Below are positions 36,301-46,351 of a stretch of DNA of 64,000 nt, one piece after another (positions within the stretch are counted from its first letter, which is position 1; every line of letters begins with the position of its first letter). Below the pieces are notes generated by a model. It worked only from the letters and a program-made list of their open reading frames with translations. It made no database searches and was not told the origin of the DNA. The stretch comes from Ulota crispa (Eukaryota; Streptophyta; Bryopsida; Orthotrichales; Orthotrichaceae). Position numbers and translations under genes: made by a program. The DNA lies in NCBI GenBank assembly GCA_963920765.1, contig OY987242.1:38092002-38156001 (forward strand), in the 5' to 3' direction.

Positions 36301-36770
36301 CAGTACCCAAAAGAAAAAGTACATAAGTCCCTTTTATGGCATCTAAAGAAGTATGTATAACAAAGAATATAACTCACATTTCATTTTCACATTTTTAATG
36401 TGCCATCCTCATGCAATCTTGATCCAACATATCAAACTTCAATTACTAAAACCCAAAATCCTATTTTTGGTAAATGGTTTTGTGTCAAAATCATGGTTTT
36501 ACAAAAAAGTTAATTAACAAATAGTGGTGATGAATTTTAGAGATTTGATTGCATAGATATGTAGGAGACATCCATACGCACATCTTCCTTTCAAACAAAC
36601 ATTTTCAAAAAAATTCCAAATTCCCTCTATAGAGATTTTAATGTTAGGGTGATCATGACCAAATTTAGTAAAAGACATATTTCTTCATGGAAATTAGTTT
36701 TTGTTATTTGACTCATACATTGTGATTAAGTTTGTACCTTTAAACATGATGATATTAGTGGAGAGACCCG
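36301..36770. mobile_element. Half copy of the same foldback family
   Basis: It starts CAGTACCCAAAAGAAAAAG directly after the TA that ends the previous element. It then carries family landmarks (gatttgattgcatagatat, ggagacatccatacgcac, ctctatagagattttaatg) once, with no mirrored second arm, ending near gatgatattag. It may be truncated. Confidence 0.6.
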
Positions 36771-37003
36771 TCATTCCGACGAGTTAAATTTCAGCCAAGT
36801 TTTTTTTTACATTTCTTTTGGTTGACTTTCTATAGATTTTTGGATCTCCCTACTCATTGCCTGATCCATCTGTTAGGAAGAAAGTTTTGATATAAATGAT
36901 AAAGAAATTAAATCATTTGCTAGTTTGTACCTCACACACATGGATTTCCAAACCGCAACACAATCTAGAGATTCCTCCATTCAAAACCCTCCTTTTCCTT
37001 ATA

Positions 37004-37176
37004 CAGTAGTGCCTCTTTAAGATGAACCTTTATAAGAAAAAATGCTTAGCTAAGATGGAGATGATTGTCCCTAGCGGTTGGGGAGCTACAAAAGATGTGT
37101 TTAGTTACAATGAATGCTTTCCTTACACAAAATGAATATGCTGTCCAGATACCTTCATCTTATCGAGGCACCACTG
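37004..37176. mobile_element. Pogo-like (Tc1/mariner) MITE, 173 bp
   Basis: Begins CAGTAGTGCCTCTTTAAGAT and ends ATCTTATCGAGGCACCACTG, with TA on both sides (37002-37003, 37177-37178). CAGTRGTGCCTC ends with a TA duplication are of the kind seen in plant pogo/Emigrant-type MITEs. It lies just before the gene-bearing stretch. Confidence 0.8.
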
Positions 37177-37315
37177 TATGGTGATTTTGCACTGTATCAC
37201 TAACTGTTTATGAAACGAATGCTTTCCAATGTTCGGCCCATTTCTGTACATGATACAGATAGACCTGCACCAGCCCTATAGGCGTATGAATTGAGCTTGA
37301 TCTTTGCATTTTCAG

Positions 37316-37386
37316 GTTAGAAGAGGGTGATGGACTGGAGGACTTGAGAGAAGCGGATTTGCAAATCCTGAGAAAGTACAATGAAG
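37316..37386 (+). CDS. Possible isolated coding exon, unidentified
   Basis: A 71-bp stretch follows a good acceptor (TTTGCATTTTCAG) and ends at a GAAG/GTTTGT donor. In one frame it reads LEEGDGLEDLREADLQILRK followed by YNE, a charged helix-like segment more protein-like than its surroundings. I do not recognise the protein and found no partner exons nearby. It could equally be captured or decayed coding matter. Confidence 0.3.
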
Positions 37387-38105
37387 GTTTGTAATATCTT
37401 CTCTCAGTAATTCTGTCTTCTACGATCCCAAATGGCCTTCTTCGCCATTTCTACAACCTGTTACAAAAATTGAGCATAACATGTGAGTAACGATCCTAAT
37501 ATCTAACTGCATTACATGTAAATAGCAGAACCATTGCAACGGCCTAGAAGATAAGAAATTCCAGAAAGAAATCTTTACCTTTGCTGGACCTTAGTGTCTT
37601 TGTAAACACCAAGATCAGACATTGATCTAGATTAAACCTCAATAACCATCTTCGCTCCAAAACTTACAAATGATGCTAAAAAGTGTCACCAAGCTCATTA
37701 AACGTGCAAAATACGACCTCAACTCAAAACCGACAAAACTCCCTCGTCAAAGACAAAGTATTTCTACAGCAAATCTCTTCAAGTAACAACAACAACAACA
37801 AAAACAACAAAGGCTGAAAGACCCAACAAACTGAAAAGAGCCCAAGTTCCAATAACTATACAAGATGAAAAAGTGTCGACATGTCTTTGGATCTCTAGAT
37901 TCGTAAAATTTGTAAATAACAAACTTCCACCAAACTATTCACTGTTACAAAAATTCTCAAGGATCTCTCCTGCGGATTCTCTTCGGAACCTAAAACAGGG
38001 CACCATATTGACTGATCGTCAACCTCTTTTCAGCTGTACCATTCAATTGGCTTGAAAGCATCCCCGATTCATGAAGAACCTATCTGAAACTAAGTGCAGT
38101 TAAGC

Positions 38106-38294
38106 TTACTTGCTTGCTCGCAGGTTGCCCGTCTCAGAATCAAAGGTCATCGTTAGAAGCTCCAAATCAATAGCAGTAAAAAAAATACTTTGACTGGATG
38201 GAAAGAAAATAGGGACCATGCAAACCTCGGTTTCATCCAGTAATTGTGCGAGTTCTGGAGTTTGCTTCAGATTTACTGTAGACAGTAGTTGTAT
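38106..38294 (-). CDS. Possible two terminal exons of an unidentified minus-strand gene
   Basis: On the minus strand, 38294-38226 (after GTTTGCCATCAG, ending GAG/GTTTGC) reads IQLLSTVNLKQTPELAQLLD plus ETE. 38159-38106 (after a T-rich tract and GATTTGGAG) reads LLTMTFDSETGNLRASK and stops at TAA. Both junctions are phase 0, so the pieces join cleanly into a plausible C-terminus. DNA below 38,106 looks like a 3' untranslated region, including an AAC/GTT run at 37785-37810. The frame does not follow from the ICln exon at 39.0-39.2 kb with a single splice. The protein is not recognised. Confidence 0.35.
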   Translation of the reverse strand: MQLLSTVNLKQTPELAQLLDETEVCMVPIFFPSSQSIFFTAIDLELLTMTFDSETGNLRASK

Positions 38295-39024
38295 CTGATG
38301 GCAAACAACACATACACTTTAACTGTATTTAAAAAATACTGGCATTTCTTTGTCTTGAAGAGTCACAAATGTAGGTAAATGTAGCAAAACTTCTATCGAG
38401 TTCCTCTTTATTGCTACAGAAAAATTACATGGTAGTAATTAAAGGCCGCGTAAACCCTAAAAGGTACATCTGACCACAAAACCTTCATAATTCGAAGCAT
38501 GTACAGAAGCAACGGCAACAAAAGTAATGCAGCAATTGCCAGAAACCTCCCTCACCGGCATCTCCAAAACCTAAATCCAAATTTGGAAGAAGAAAAAAAT
38601 AACAAACCCTCGAAGCTATATCTCATCAGAAAGTCTCGTCATTTCAAGGCCTCGGGCACCATCACAGACCTCGTAATGCACTTAGAAAACCACCAGCACA
38701 GAGAATGAAACCCTAAACCTTCTAATCGGTCCAAACCAAATCACCTCCGCATCCTCAAAACTTCAAACAATCAGCATACTACTAATTCAGATGAAGACTC
38801 AACAGTAAGCATTGAATCGGTATCCACAGAACACTTGATAAATTTGCGCAAGTGAGCTATTTTGTAATCATAAAAGCAACGCGCCTAATTTGAATTCAAA
38901 ATTGCTCAGGTGAAGTAATTAAACAGAATGTTTAAAGAAACAATGAGACTTCACGGATAGTACTGGAGTAAGAATTATAATTACGAAGGGCAAAAAGAAG
39001 AAAGGGAAAAGTTTAGCAACTAAC

Positions 39025-39185
39025 CTGGTGGTCACGTAGAGTGTTCCAGGACCTTCAACATGCCCCTCTCCAAGCACAATGCCAACGTCCGACTGAATGT
39101 GCGCAACGTTTTCGTCGTTCTCCGTGTCCACTACCGGCGCCCCTGCTTCAGTCCTTTCCGTGACCAATTGCAAACCAAATGCCAT
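39025..39185 (-). CDS. ICln (chloride conductance regulatory / methylosome subunit) homologue, first coding exon
   Basis: From the ATG at 39185 the exon encodes 53 codons plus two bases, starting MAFGLQLVTERTEAGAPVVD and ending with VEGPGTLYVTTR. The stretch HIQSDVGIVLGEG followed by PGTLYVTTR corresponds to the first strands of the PH-like domain of plant ICln (Arabidopsis form: QPSVSIVLGN then PGTLYISTR, from memory). The exon ends AG/GTTAGT, splitting the Arg codon. ICln is a cytosolic and nuclear partner of PRMT5 that hands Sm proteins to spliceosome assembly. The expected next exon (KLIWLSD region) was not found by eye in the following kilobase, so the rest may lie across a long intron, or this may be a fragment. 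An in-frame upstream Met at 39254 is possible, but MAFGL fits the family start better. Confidence 0.7.
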
Positions 39186-39710
39186 CACGCTCAATAGCTC
39201 ACGATTGAATTTTGCTATGAAAAACAAAATGTAGATTCTCCTCAGGACCAACACAGGCAGGGCTCTTAAAGGCCTTTCAGCCCTAACTCAACTTCAAACG
39301 ATCAGCAGAAAACAACGAGCTTTCTTCGTCCTGGCAGCAATATTACTCATTCTTCCGTCTCGCTCCTCCTCATCTCCGTCTCGCTCCACCCAGATCGGTG
39401 CGTTCTTCCAACTCCCATCCTCATCCACTTTCTTCTTCTTCCTCATCGGCACCGCACCACAACCCCAACGCTCAGCCCAACTCAGTCTCACGTTGCAATC
39501 GCGCAGCAATCATCAAGAGGAGTGCATGAATTGACATGTATTACCCACCTTGCAGTATATAAACCACCAAGTATAGTAAAAGCTTCGCCAAGATGGTAAA
39601 ACTGAATACTGAATTCTGTTATATATACATATATATATAAATAAATAAAAGCATAGTTCAAAATAGTCAAAATTATATTCATTTGCAAACACCTCAATAT
39701 AGTTTATTAA

Positions 39711-40634
39711 CTCCTAAAGGATCAAGTCAAGTTTTCACCAATACCGTTCCAAAACTGTCCTTTCTGATACATTACCAAATTTTAGAAAAGATTTTTTAGA
39801 TACATACAACCATAAGATCTTGTAGTACACTAGTTTAAAAAGATGTGAAAAAAAATTTAAAAATTTCCACCACATAGATCATAAGATATTTGAGTTTGAA
39901 TTAACAAATGGTCATTTTTTGCCCTTGCAAAAACACAAGTAACTGCACTTCACAAGGTCACTTTTGTATGAAAAAATTCCCAAAATGGTTGTAACTCTTT
40001 GGATTCATTATTCAATGCAAATTGAATACATGAAATTTTTTCAAATCATTTGGAATTGTACAACACATGGGAAAAAAATAGTAAGTAAAATGAAGTAGAG
40101 AATAGTTCAAACACTAAATTGGTAAAAATTTAATTATGGAAATGAAAAACGCCAATCCTAATGGTTGCAGTGTTATAATAAACAATCTATGTCCTTTGGT
40201 TTAGTTTTTTTTCCAAAATACTGAAAACTAGGTAAAATAAAGGACTTCAAAGCTTATTTTTGAGGAATAAATGAATCCATAACTGCTTGCAAACAAAAAC
40301 TCTTCATAGTTTTCATCTCAATGATAAAAAAGGAATAACTAAAAGCTTTTTACATATACAAAAATCTCCTCATCCAATTTTAAAATCTTCTTTTTGGAAA
40401 AAATGATTGTTTCTAATCTGCTCAGACTTCCCATGCAAGGAAGAAATCACTCATATTAGGCCATAAATTTTATTCATAATTCCAAATGCCATGAAATTTA
40501 GTGCATATAAGAGGTATAATTCCTTGTTTCCACCTTCTATTAAAAATTTCAGCCCAAACTATGGTAATCTCCAATCATAAGTACCTGCCCAAAATCTTTA
40601 TGTTGCTAAACAACGCACCTTAGTCCTTTAGGGG
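39711..40634. mobile_element. TTAA-flanked element, 930-bp family
   Basis: TTAA at 39707-39710, then CTCCTAAAGGATCAAGTC; the right end is GCACCTTAGTCCTTTAGGGG, then TTAA at 40635-40638. It shares caacacatgggaaaaaaat and agtaaaatgaagtagagaat with the copies at 15.6 and 32.1 kb. It is the most diverged full-length copy. About 924 bp, non-coding. Confidence 0.8.
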
Positions 40635-41386
40635 TTAACACAACCTTTTTTTTAAAGCACATTCTAGCAAGCCACTAAATAATTCTTTTGTATAGGTTGC
40701 TAAGATTGTACCAATTCAATCTACATCTAATTTTTTTTGTTTTTTTTTTGTTAGTACAGTCTTTGAAACAATGAAAGTGTTTAAAAGCTTCTTGTAACCC
40801 AAATCTCAAAATTATTTCAACTTGATTTTTTGAGAGACTTTCTACATGGCAACAAGAAAACTGCTTTGTTCCTAAATTTATAAAGATGTAGGCATGATAA
40901 AAATAAATAAACGATACCATAACAATATCTTAGTAAAGTTTTTAAATACAATAGATGTATGTACACCAAATTTGTTACATGTGTACAGTTTTTACTTCAC
41001 CAAGTTTTGACTTCAAAAATGAGTAACATCATTTATTGAGCAATTTGGTATCATTTTCAATTTAGCATGAAAATACTTCAAGAATTGTAATCTTCTTCCA
41101 TTTCTTTAAAAAGAGGCATTCTTTAATTAAACCACTTATGAAATGAGAAAAAATACATATTACAGATTGACATGAGCTGAATCGAATATGAACCATTGTT
41201 AGAGCCAAGAATGTTGAAAATAAGATTCAACCTCAAACACATATTGTAATAATGGTTTTGCTGATATTATATAAAGTGTAGAAGTTTAAGTTTAAATTAC
41301 TTTGTTCAACTTTATTTATATTGAAACACTAATTATTAGTAACTACACATTTTAAAAACATTCTTTATTGCATTCCATAAATTCAT

Positions 41387-42404
41387 GGGAAAATATCAAA
41401 AATACCCCTCAATTCTTTCAAAATATCAAATATACCCCTATATTATCTAAAATATCAAATATACCCCTATATTATCTAAAATATCAAAAATATCCCTAGC
41501 GCTGTGTAGGAATATCAATTATGCCCCTAGTTCTTTGAGATCCTCAATTATTATGAAATATCAAATATATTCTTGTATTACTTGAATTATAAAAAATACC
41601 CTTGACTCTCTTGTACTTCTTTTTGTAAACTTTTGTAAATACCTGGATGATAATGAAAAGTACAAAAATTAAAAGGGAAATTCCAAATAAGGGCATGAAA
41701 ACGTAACTTATTACAAATAGGGGCGCAATTTCAATATAATTACGCACAATTATAAAAAAACTGTAGTTTTTTGTAATTTTTTTTCATTTGGATAGTGGTT
41801 GATTTAGACACATCCCAACAAATGTTAGCTAATTTTCAAAAAACTTAAAGGTCTCTCCGAATCAAGCCTAAAAAAGAAATTTTAGTAAAGGGGATGGAAA
41901 TTTTTGAAGACTTTTAAATTTTTTGTAAGTTTGCTAACATTTAATGTGATGAATCAAAATCAACCAATGTCCAAACCAAAAAAACATTACCAAAAATTAC
42001 AAATTTTCTTCAAATTGTGCCCTTATTTGTAATTATTTTGAAATTGCACCCCATCTATAATAATTTACGTTTTCATGCCCCTCTTTGTAATTTCCCCAAA
42101 ATTAAATGTATGTTGAATGCAAGCCAAATCTTGGAAGCAAGCTCTTTAAGCTCTATATAGGGTGTTTGCATGTAAGTTTATTGTGATCAAAGCCATTGCA
42201 ATGATTGCATAGTAATTTTTGTTTTCATTTTGATATCTAAGAAAAAATCAATAAAGAAGCACAAATAACTAGGGGTATTAATGATATTCTCAAAGACAAC
42301 TAGGGAAATAATTGATATTCCTACACAAAGCCAAGGATATTTTTGACATACAGATAATTTATGGGTATATTTGATATTTTGAAAGGATTGAGGTATATTT
42401 TCCC
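41387..42404. mobile_element. Palindromic MULE-like MITE, 1,018 bp including a nested MITE
   Basis: GGGAAAATATCAAAAATACC at the left is mirrored by GGTATATTTTCCC at the right. Flanking 9-mers are TAAATTCAT (41378-41386) and TAAATTCAA (42405-42413). The arms carry TTCAAAATATCAAATATACC boxes in both orientations. A second palindromic element is inserted at 41674. One similar arm, without a clear partner, occurs near 9095-9280. Confidence 0.8.
41674..42097. mobile_element. Nested palindromic MULE-like MITE with exact 9-bp duplication
   Basis: Starts AGGGAAATTCCAAATAAGGG and ends with the inverse, CCCCTCTTTGTAATTTCCCC. AAAATTAAA flanks it on both sides. Its centre (ttagctaattttcaaaaaac, gtctctccgaatcaagcct) is related to the centre of the element at 17742-18512. 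Non-coding. Confidence 0.8.
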
Positions 42405-43384
42405 TAAATTCAATTCTATAAACTTTGTGCCGTTAGAAAAATGTTATGCAATGAAATTTGTCTTAAAAGTTCCAAACAAAATTGACCATTTCAACTCTAA
42501 ATAGATCCCAAGTGCTTCTTATTAAATATATTTTCTTTTCAAAAGCCAATTTTACTATATGGAGGCATTTGTTAAATGGTGGTTATTTAGAAAGTGCTAT
42601 ATGTGCTTGTTAAAACATAGAATATAACAATTACCCTCAATACAATGAAAAAAATATTGGCACAACCTGCCGATTTAAACTTTATTTATATCCAAAATAA
42701 CTGAAAGCTGTTTTTTGTTGCATTCTTTCTGAATTAAAAGACCATGATTGAAAGAAGAAGTCTTTTATTAGTATCTTGGGAGTTGTACAAAGATACACAA
42801 ACTAAAGCAAGATTTTGAAAAGTGTTCACTCGATCACTCTAACTTGGGTGGACTTTGTCTAATTAACCCTTAAATGAACAAAAGGCCCTTTGCGACCAAT
42901 ACAATACGGGGTATTTTTCTTGTATTTGGAATGGACTTACGCCTTTATTATATTTGAGATTAACAAAAAGGTTGGGGAATAGATCAATGCGATTTTTGTG
43001 AGCTACTTGAGATCCCAATTTAAAATTTCTTATTGGTAGCAAATGACAATTATACGTTAGCGTATATATTATGCCATATGGTTGTTTAAGGGCTAACACT
43101 TGAACGTCAGATGGGTGGCCGTGCCTGCCCTCTATAGTGTTTCTACAGTGGTGTGGCAGGTGCCCACCCATTAAAATTTTGTTTTTTAAAATTGCAAAAG
43201 TCAATAGTGCATGGTGCCCTCATGAAAAGTGCAAGAAGGGCAGCTTGGGACCTAACACCGTGCTTCTAAATCATATCACAATTTGGGTTACCTAAAAATA
43301 TGAATGCATCTCATGAGATAATTTTTTGCCTTCCATGATGGACCATGTGTTTATGGTCACTTTTGAAAAAAATCAGATGAAAAA

Positions 43385-44042
43385 GGGGAAATTACAAAAT
43401 GAGTAATAAAAAGGAAAGAAATTACAATTTGGGTAACAATTTGAAAGTAATTACAATTTGGGTAACAAAATCCAAATACCTCAACGGGTTTGGCAAGGGA
43501 ATTGATATATGTACCATCCCTTTTCAACTATTCTACCACACCTACTATATATGGCCAACATTTGCAATATTAAGATAGGTACGGAATAAGGAAAAAACAC
43601 CACTAATTTGAAAATACAGCTTGACATAAACACTACAACTTTAATTTTGTTTTTAAGCTTTGTATCATCATGTTCACAATATCAGTTAAAAAATCTAAAT
43701 TATGCGTAGTTTAATTTAGATCTTTTAATTGATACTATGAGCAAGATCTAGAACTAGATCCCTAGAGCTATATAAACAAAATTAAAGCTGCAATGTCTAT
43801 GTCAAACTATATTTTCAATTTAGTGATGTTTTTTCTTTGGTACACACCTACTTTGATATTGTAAATATTAACCATATATATTAGGTGTGGTAGAATAGTT
43901 GAAAAGGGATGGTACATATATCAATTCCCTTGCTGAACCCATTGAGGTATATGGATTTTGTTACCCAAATTGTAATTACTTTCAAACCATTACCAAAATT
44001 GCAATTTCTTTCCTTTTCATTACTCATTTTGTAATTTCCCCC
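43385..44042. mobile_element. Palindromic MULE-like MITE, 658 bp, nested
   Basis: GGGGAAATTACAAAATGAGT at the left is mirrored by ACTCATTTTGTAATTTCCCC at the right. Flanking 9-mers are GATGAAAAA (43376-43384) and AATGAAAAA (44043-44051). Repeated aattacaatttgggtaac boxes lie in both arms. Its middle holds the GGGAATTGATATATG palindrome at 43497-43929. Confidence 0.75.
43497..43929. mobile_element. Innermost palindrome, GGGAATTGATATATGTACC family
   Basis: GGGAATTGATATATGTACCA at the left is mirrored by TGGTACATATATCAATTCCC. The same ends and interior (gaaaatacagcttgacat, ctattctaccacacct) occur in the element at 57033-57443. Its direct flanks do not form an obvious 9-bp duplication here, so it may have moved as part of the surrounding palindrome. 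Confidence 0.7.
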
Positions 44043-44184
44043 AATGAAAAACTACTTTTTTCTAAATCACAAAATCTTTTTTCAGAGCCAAAGGACATTT
44101 TTTGTCCTCCTTGACATTTAAGGGTTAAGCTTAGTGTGAGAATGAAACATGGCTTCCATTGTTCTTTTGCAAGTAGGGTTTTAA

Positions 44185-44408
44185 CCCCTAAATGGCCCAA
44201 AAGCCCTTTGTAGCCGTATATACAATCATATATACAAACATATTTGAGCTACTCTAAGGGCTTTCCAAAAAAAATATGCATCTGCCATCATACAACCCTT
44301 CAATATGTATGATTATAACACTTAATTTCCAGCTGATTCAAACTTCTGAAATATTGGTTGCGACCATATATGGTACCGTATCTCTAGAGCCCAAGGGCCC
44401 TTCAGGGG
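44185..44408. mobile_element. Short TTAA-flanked element, 224 bp
   Basis: TTAA at 44181-44184, then CCCCTAAATGGCCCAAAAGC; the right end is CCAAGGGCCCTTCAGGGG, then TTAA at 44409-44412. Only the terminal 15-18 bases resemble the long family, so it is a separate short subfamily. Confidence 0.75.
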
Positions 44409-44529
44409 TTAAATTGGAATTTGGCCGCAACTGTTTACCGCCCCTCACAAAATGACGTGGTGGCACAGCCTCACGTAATGGTCGCAGTAGATAGTATTTG
44501 AACGCTGTAGCCTATAGCGCACAGGATAC

Positions 44530-44580
44530 GAACTTAACCTAACTACTAATGCATCTCTAACATTAGTTGTAGTTAGGCTA
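44530..44580. repeat. Short hairpin (CCTAACTACTAATG / CATTAGTTGTAGTTAGG)
   Basis: Two nearly complementary arms of about 16 bp around a loop of about 9 bp (catctctaa). No T run follows, so there is no reason to call it a terminator. The 44.6-46.3 kb stretch around it is less AT-rich than average and may be 3' flank of the CCCH gene, but no gene was recognised in it. Confidence 0.45.
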
Positions 44581-45299
44581 ATACTAATTGAAGTTAGGGT
44601 AATTATTGTTCGGTGCAGTGATTTTGTGGCTTTCATTTCTATATCTTCCAGTTTTCAAAAGAGGTAACATCCAAGCGTCATTTTCATCAAGATTAGTCGG
44701 ATAAAGCTTAAGCAAAAAAAACCACAGAATTGCAATACACAGAAAAACATCCATATTGTGACACAGACGGACAACGAAATTCACGTTGTCAAAATCCTCA
44801 AGACATCAATTAGGGTGCCCCAGTATAATATGTTTCAGTAAGGTGAGAAAGTCAGAAGCATGGTGCACCATCATAAACCATTTCGTTTCAAGCTTTCTTC
44901 TCCAAATTCTTGCTATCACATTACGTTATGTTTCATTTCAAATTACGGTCACCCGCACCTAGTTGGAATACTTACCAGAGAACTGAAGTAGAGAAAACCA
45001 TACAATCAGAACCTGCCAACCCAAGAATAAACCTCGGGCAAAAAGTGAGAGGAACGTCGCTTTGCTTGCATCAATCGGTACAGAATGGTCACTAAATGAA
45101 GAAACCCAAAAAGTTCTAACTAGACATTTGACAAAAGATCTATTTCAAAGAACTGTACACAGCAAGCGCTCAGTAGACACAGACGTAACTAACACCACCA
45201 ACAAACGAGTGACCCACAACTGCTGTGAAGCAGAGGCCAGAGCAGTGTGGTATCTGCTGCGTTTCTTGCAGTGACCATTCCATTCAGGCACTCCCAAGC

Positions 45300-45305
45300 T
45301 TTATT
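45300..45305 (-). promoter_or_regulatory. Candidate poly(A) signal downstream of the CCCH gene
   Basis: AATAAA on the minus strand, about 1.05 kb past the CCCH stop codon. Plants use loose poly(A) signals and the distance is long, so this is only a candidate. Confidence 0.2.
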
Positions 45306-46351
45306 GTAACTGTTGCAGTTCCTGATACAACCCCCTTGCAGCTGCAGCCGGGAATACTGATCCAAGTTGCTGCATCTGCCTACAGACAGAATCTGCACGC
45401 ACGTTGCTTCAATCTGTCATTACATGATCAACAATGTCTAAGCAGCCCAATGCAGATTCTATCTTCCCCAACGCAATGTTCAACAACATCAGGCTCCTAC
45501 GTCATACCAGGTGAGCAACTACTCGACTCCTGTAACATGGGGCGATTTGAACTAACTAGTTTGCGCAAAAACGACAATCAACGATTTTAATACCTAAACA
45601 CCATAACTCTTGGCAGAACGAAAATACAGCACTACGGCCTAAAATCGAGATGAGAAATTAACTATCTATTTCTGGAAGCAAACGGAAGGAATAGGATACC
45701 ACGTACCAGGTAACGAGCATGAATTGGAATCGTCATCTCAGGTTGCAGACGAGACTCCGAAGCACTACTGAAAATCAGATCGACCTTCGAAGGACGTCCA
45801 TGACTACCCAAGATGGACGAAGTGATAGAAAGCTAATACACGCGGGCTTAGGGCCAAAGAATCTGACATACAGGAGACATAGCAAGACAATCTAAAAAAC
45901 AACGGCCAATCGGTCTTGTAATTACAGGTTTGCTCCCAGAGAAATTCTCCATCGCAGTCCAAACCAATCACGGAATATACATGACATAACCTTAACGGAA
46001 CACAACAATGGTCAATGCCGACATACGAAACATTCAGACACAACCGAAAGAGAATACAGACCCGCTCTCAAAACGCAAAGCGAGCGAGAAAGAAGTAGCC
46101 ATCGCCGCGGTAATGTCCCTTACACCAATTTACATGTTTCATGAGCCTTCAAGATAAACGCCAAGGCAGCCCAATCAAAAACTTGCTAACACACACGTCA
46201 CGGCCAGAACCGGTTGCCTTGACCCCACCCAATCAGGTGTGTGCAGGCCAGCCTCCTCCCAGGATCAGTCCCACGGGTTTCCATCCAGCAAGGCACTCAC
46301 TCGAGCGCGGGAAAAGCAGAGAAGCAGAGAGACCAAGATACCCCGTCCCTC

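Larger units (their letters stand above)
42867..44124. mobile_element. TTAA-flanked element carrying two nested palindromes
   Basis: TTAA at 42863-42866, then CCCTTAAATGAACAAAAGGC; the right end is TTGACATTTAAGGG, then TTAA at 44125-44128. A 658-bp palindromic element is inserted at 43385. Without it the element is about 590 bp. The 113-codon minus-strand frame at 42863-43204 ends in the left terminus and has no recognised motif. Confidence 0.75.

Noticed and set aside
44530-44580. Hairpin as a transcription terminator
   Set aside because: Plant nuclear DNA; no T run and no small RNA gene next to it.
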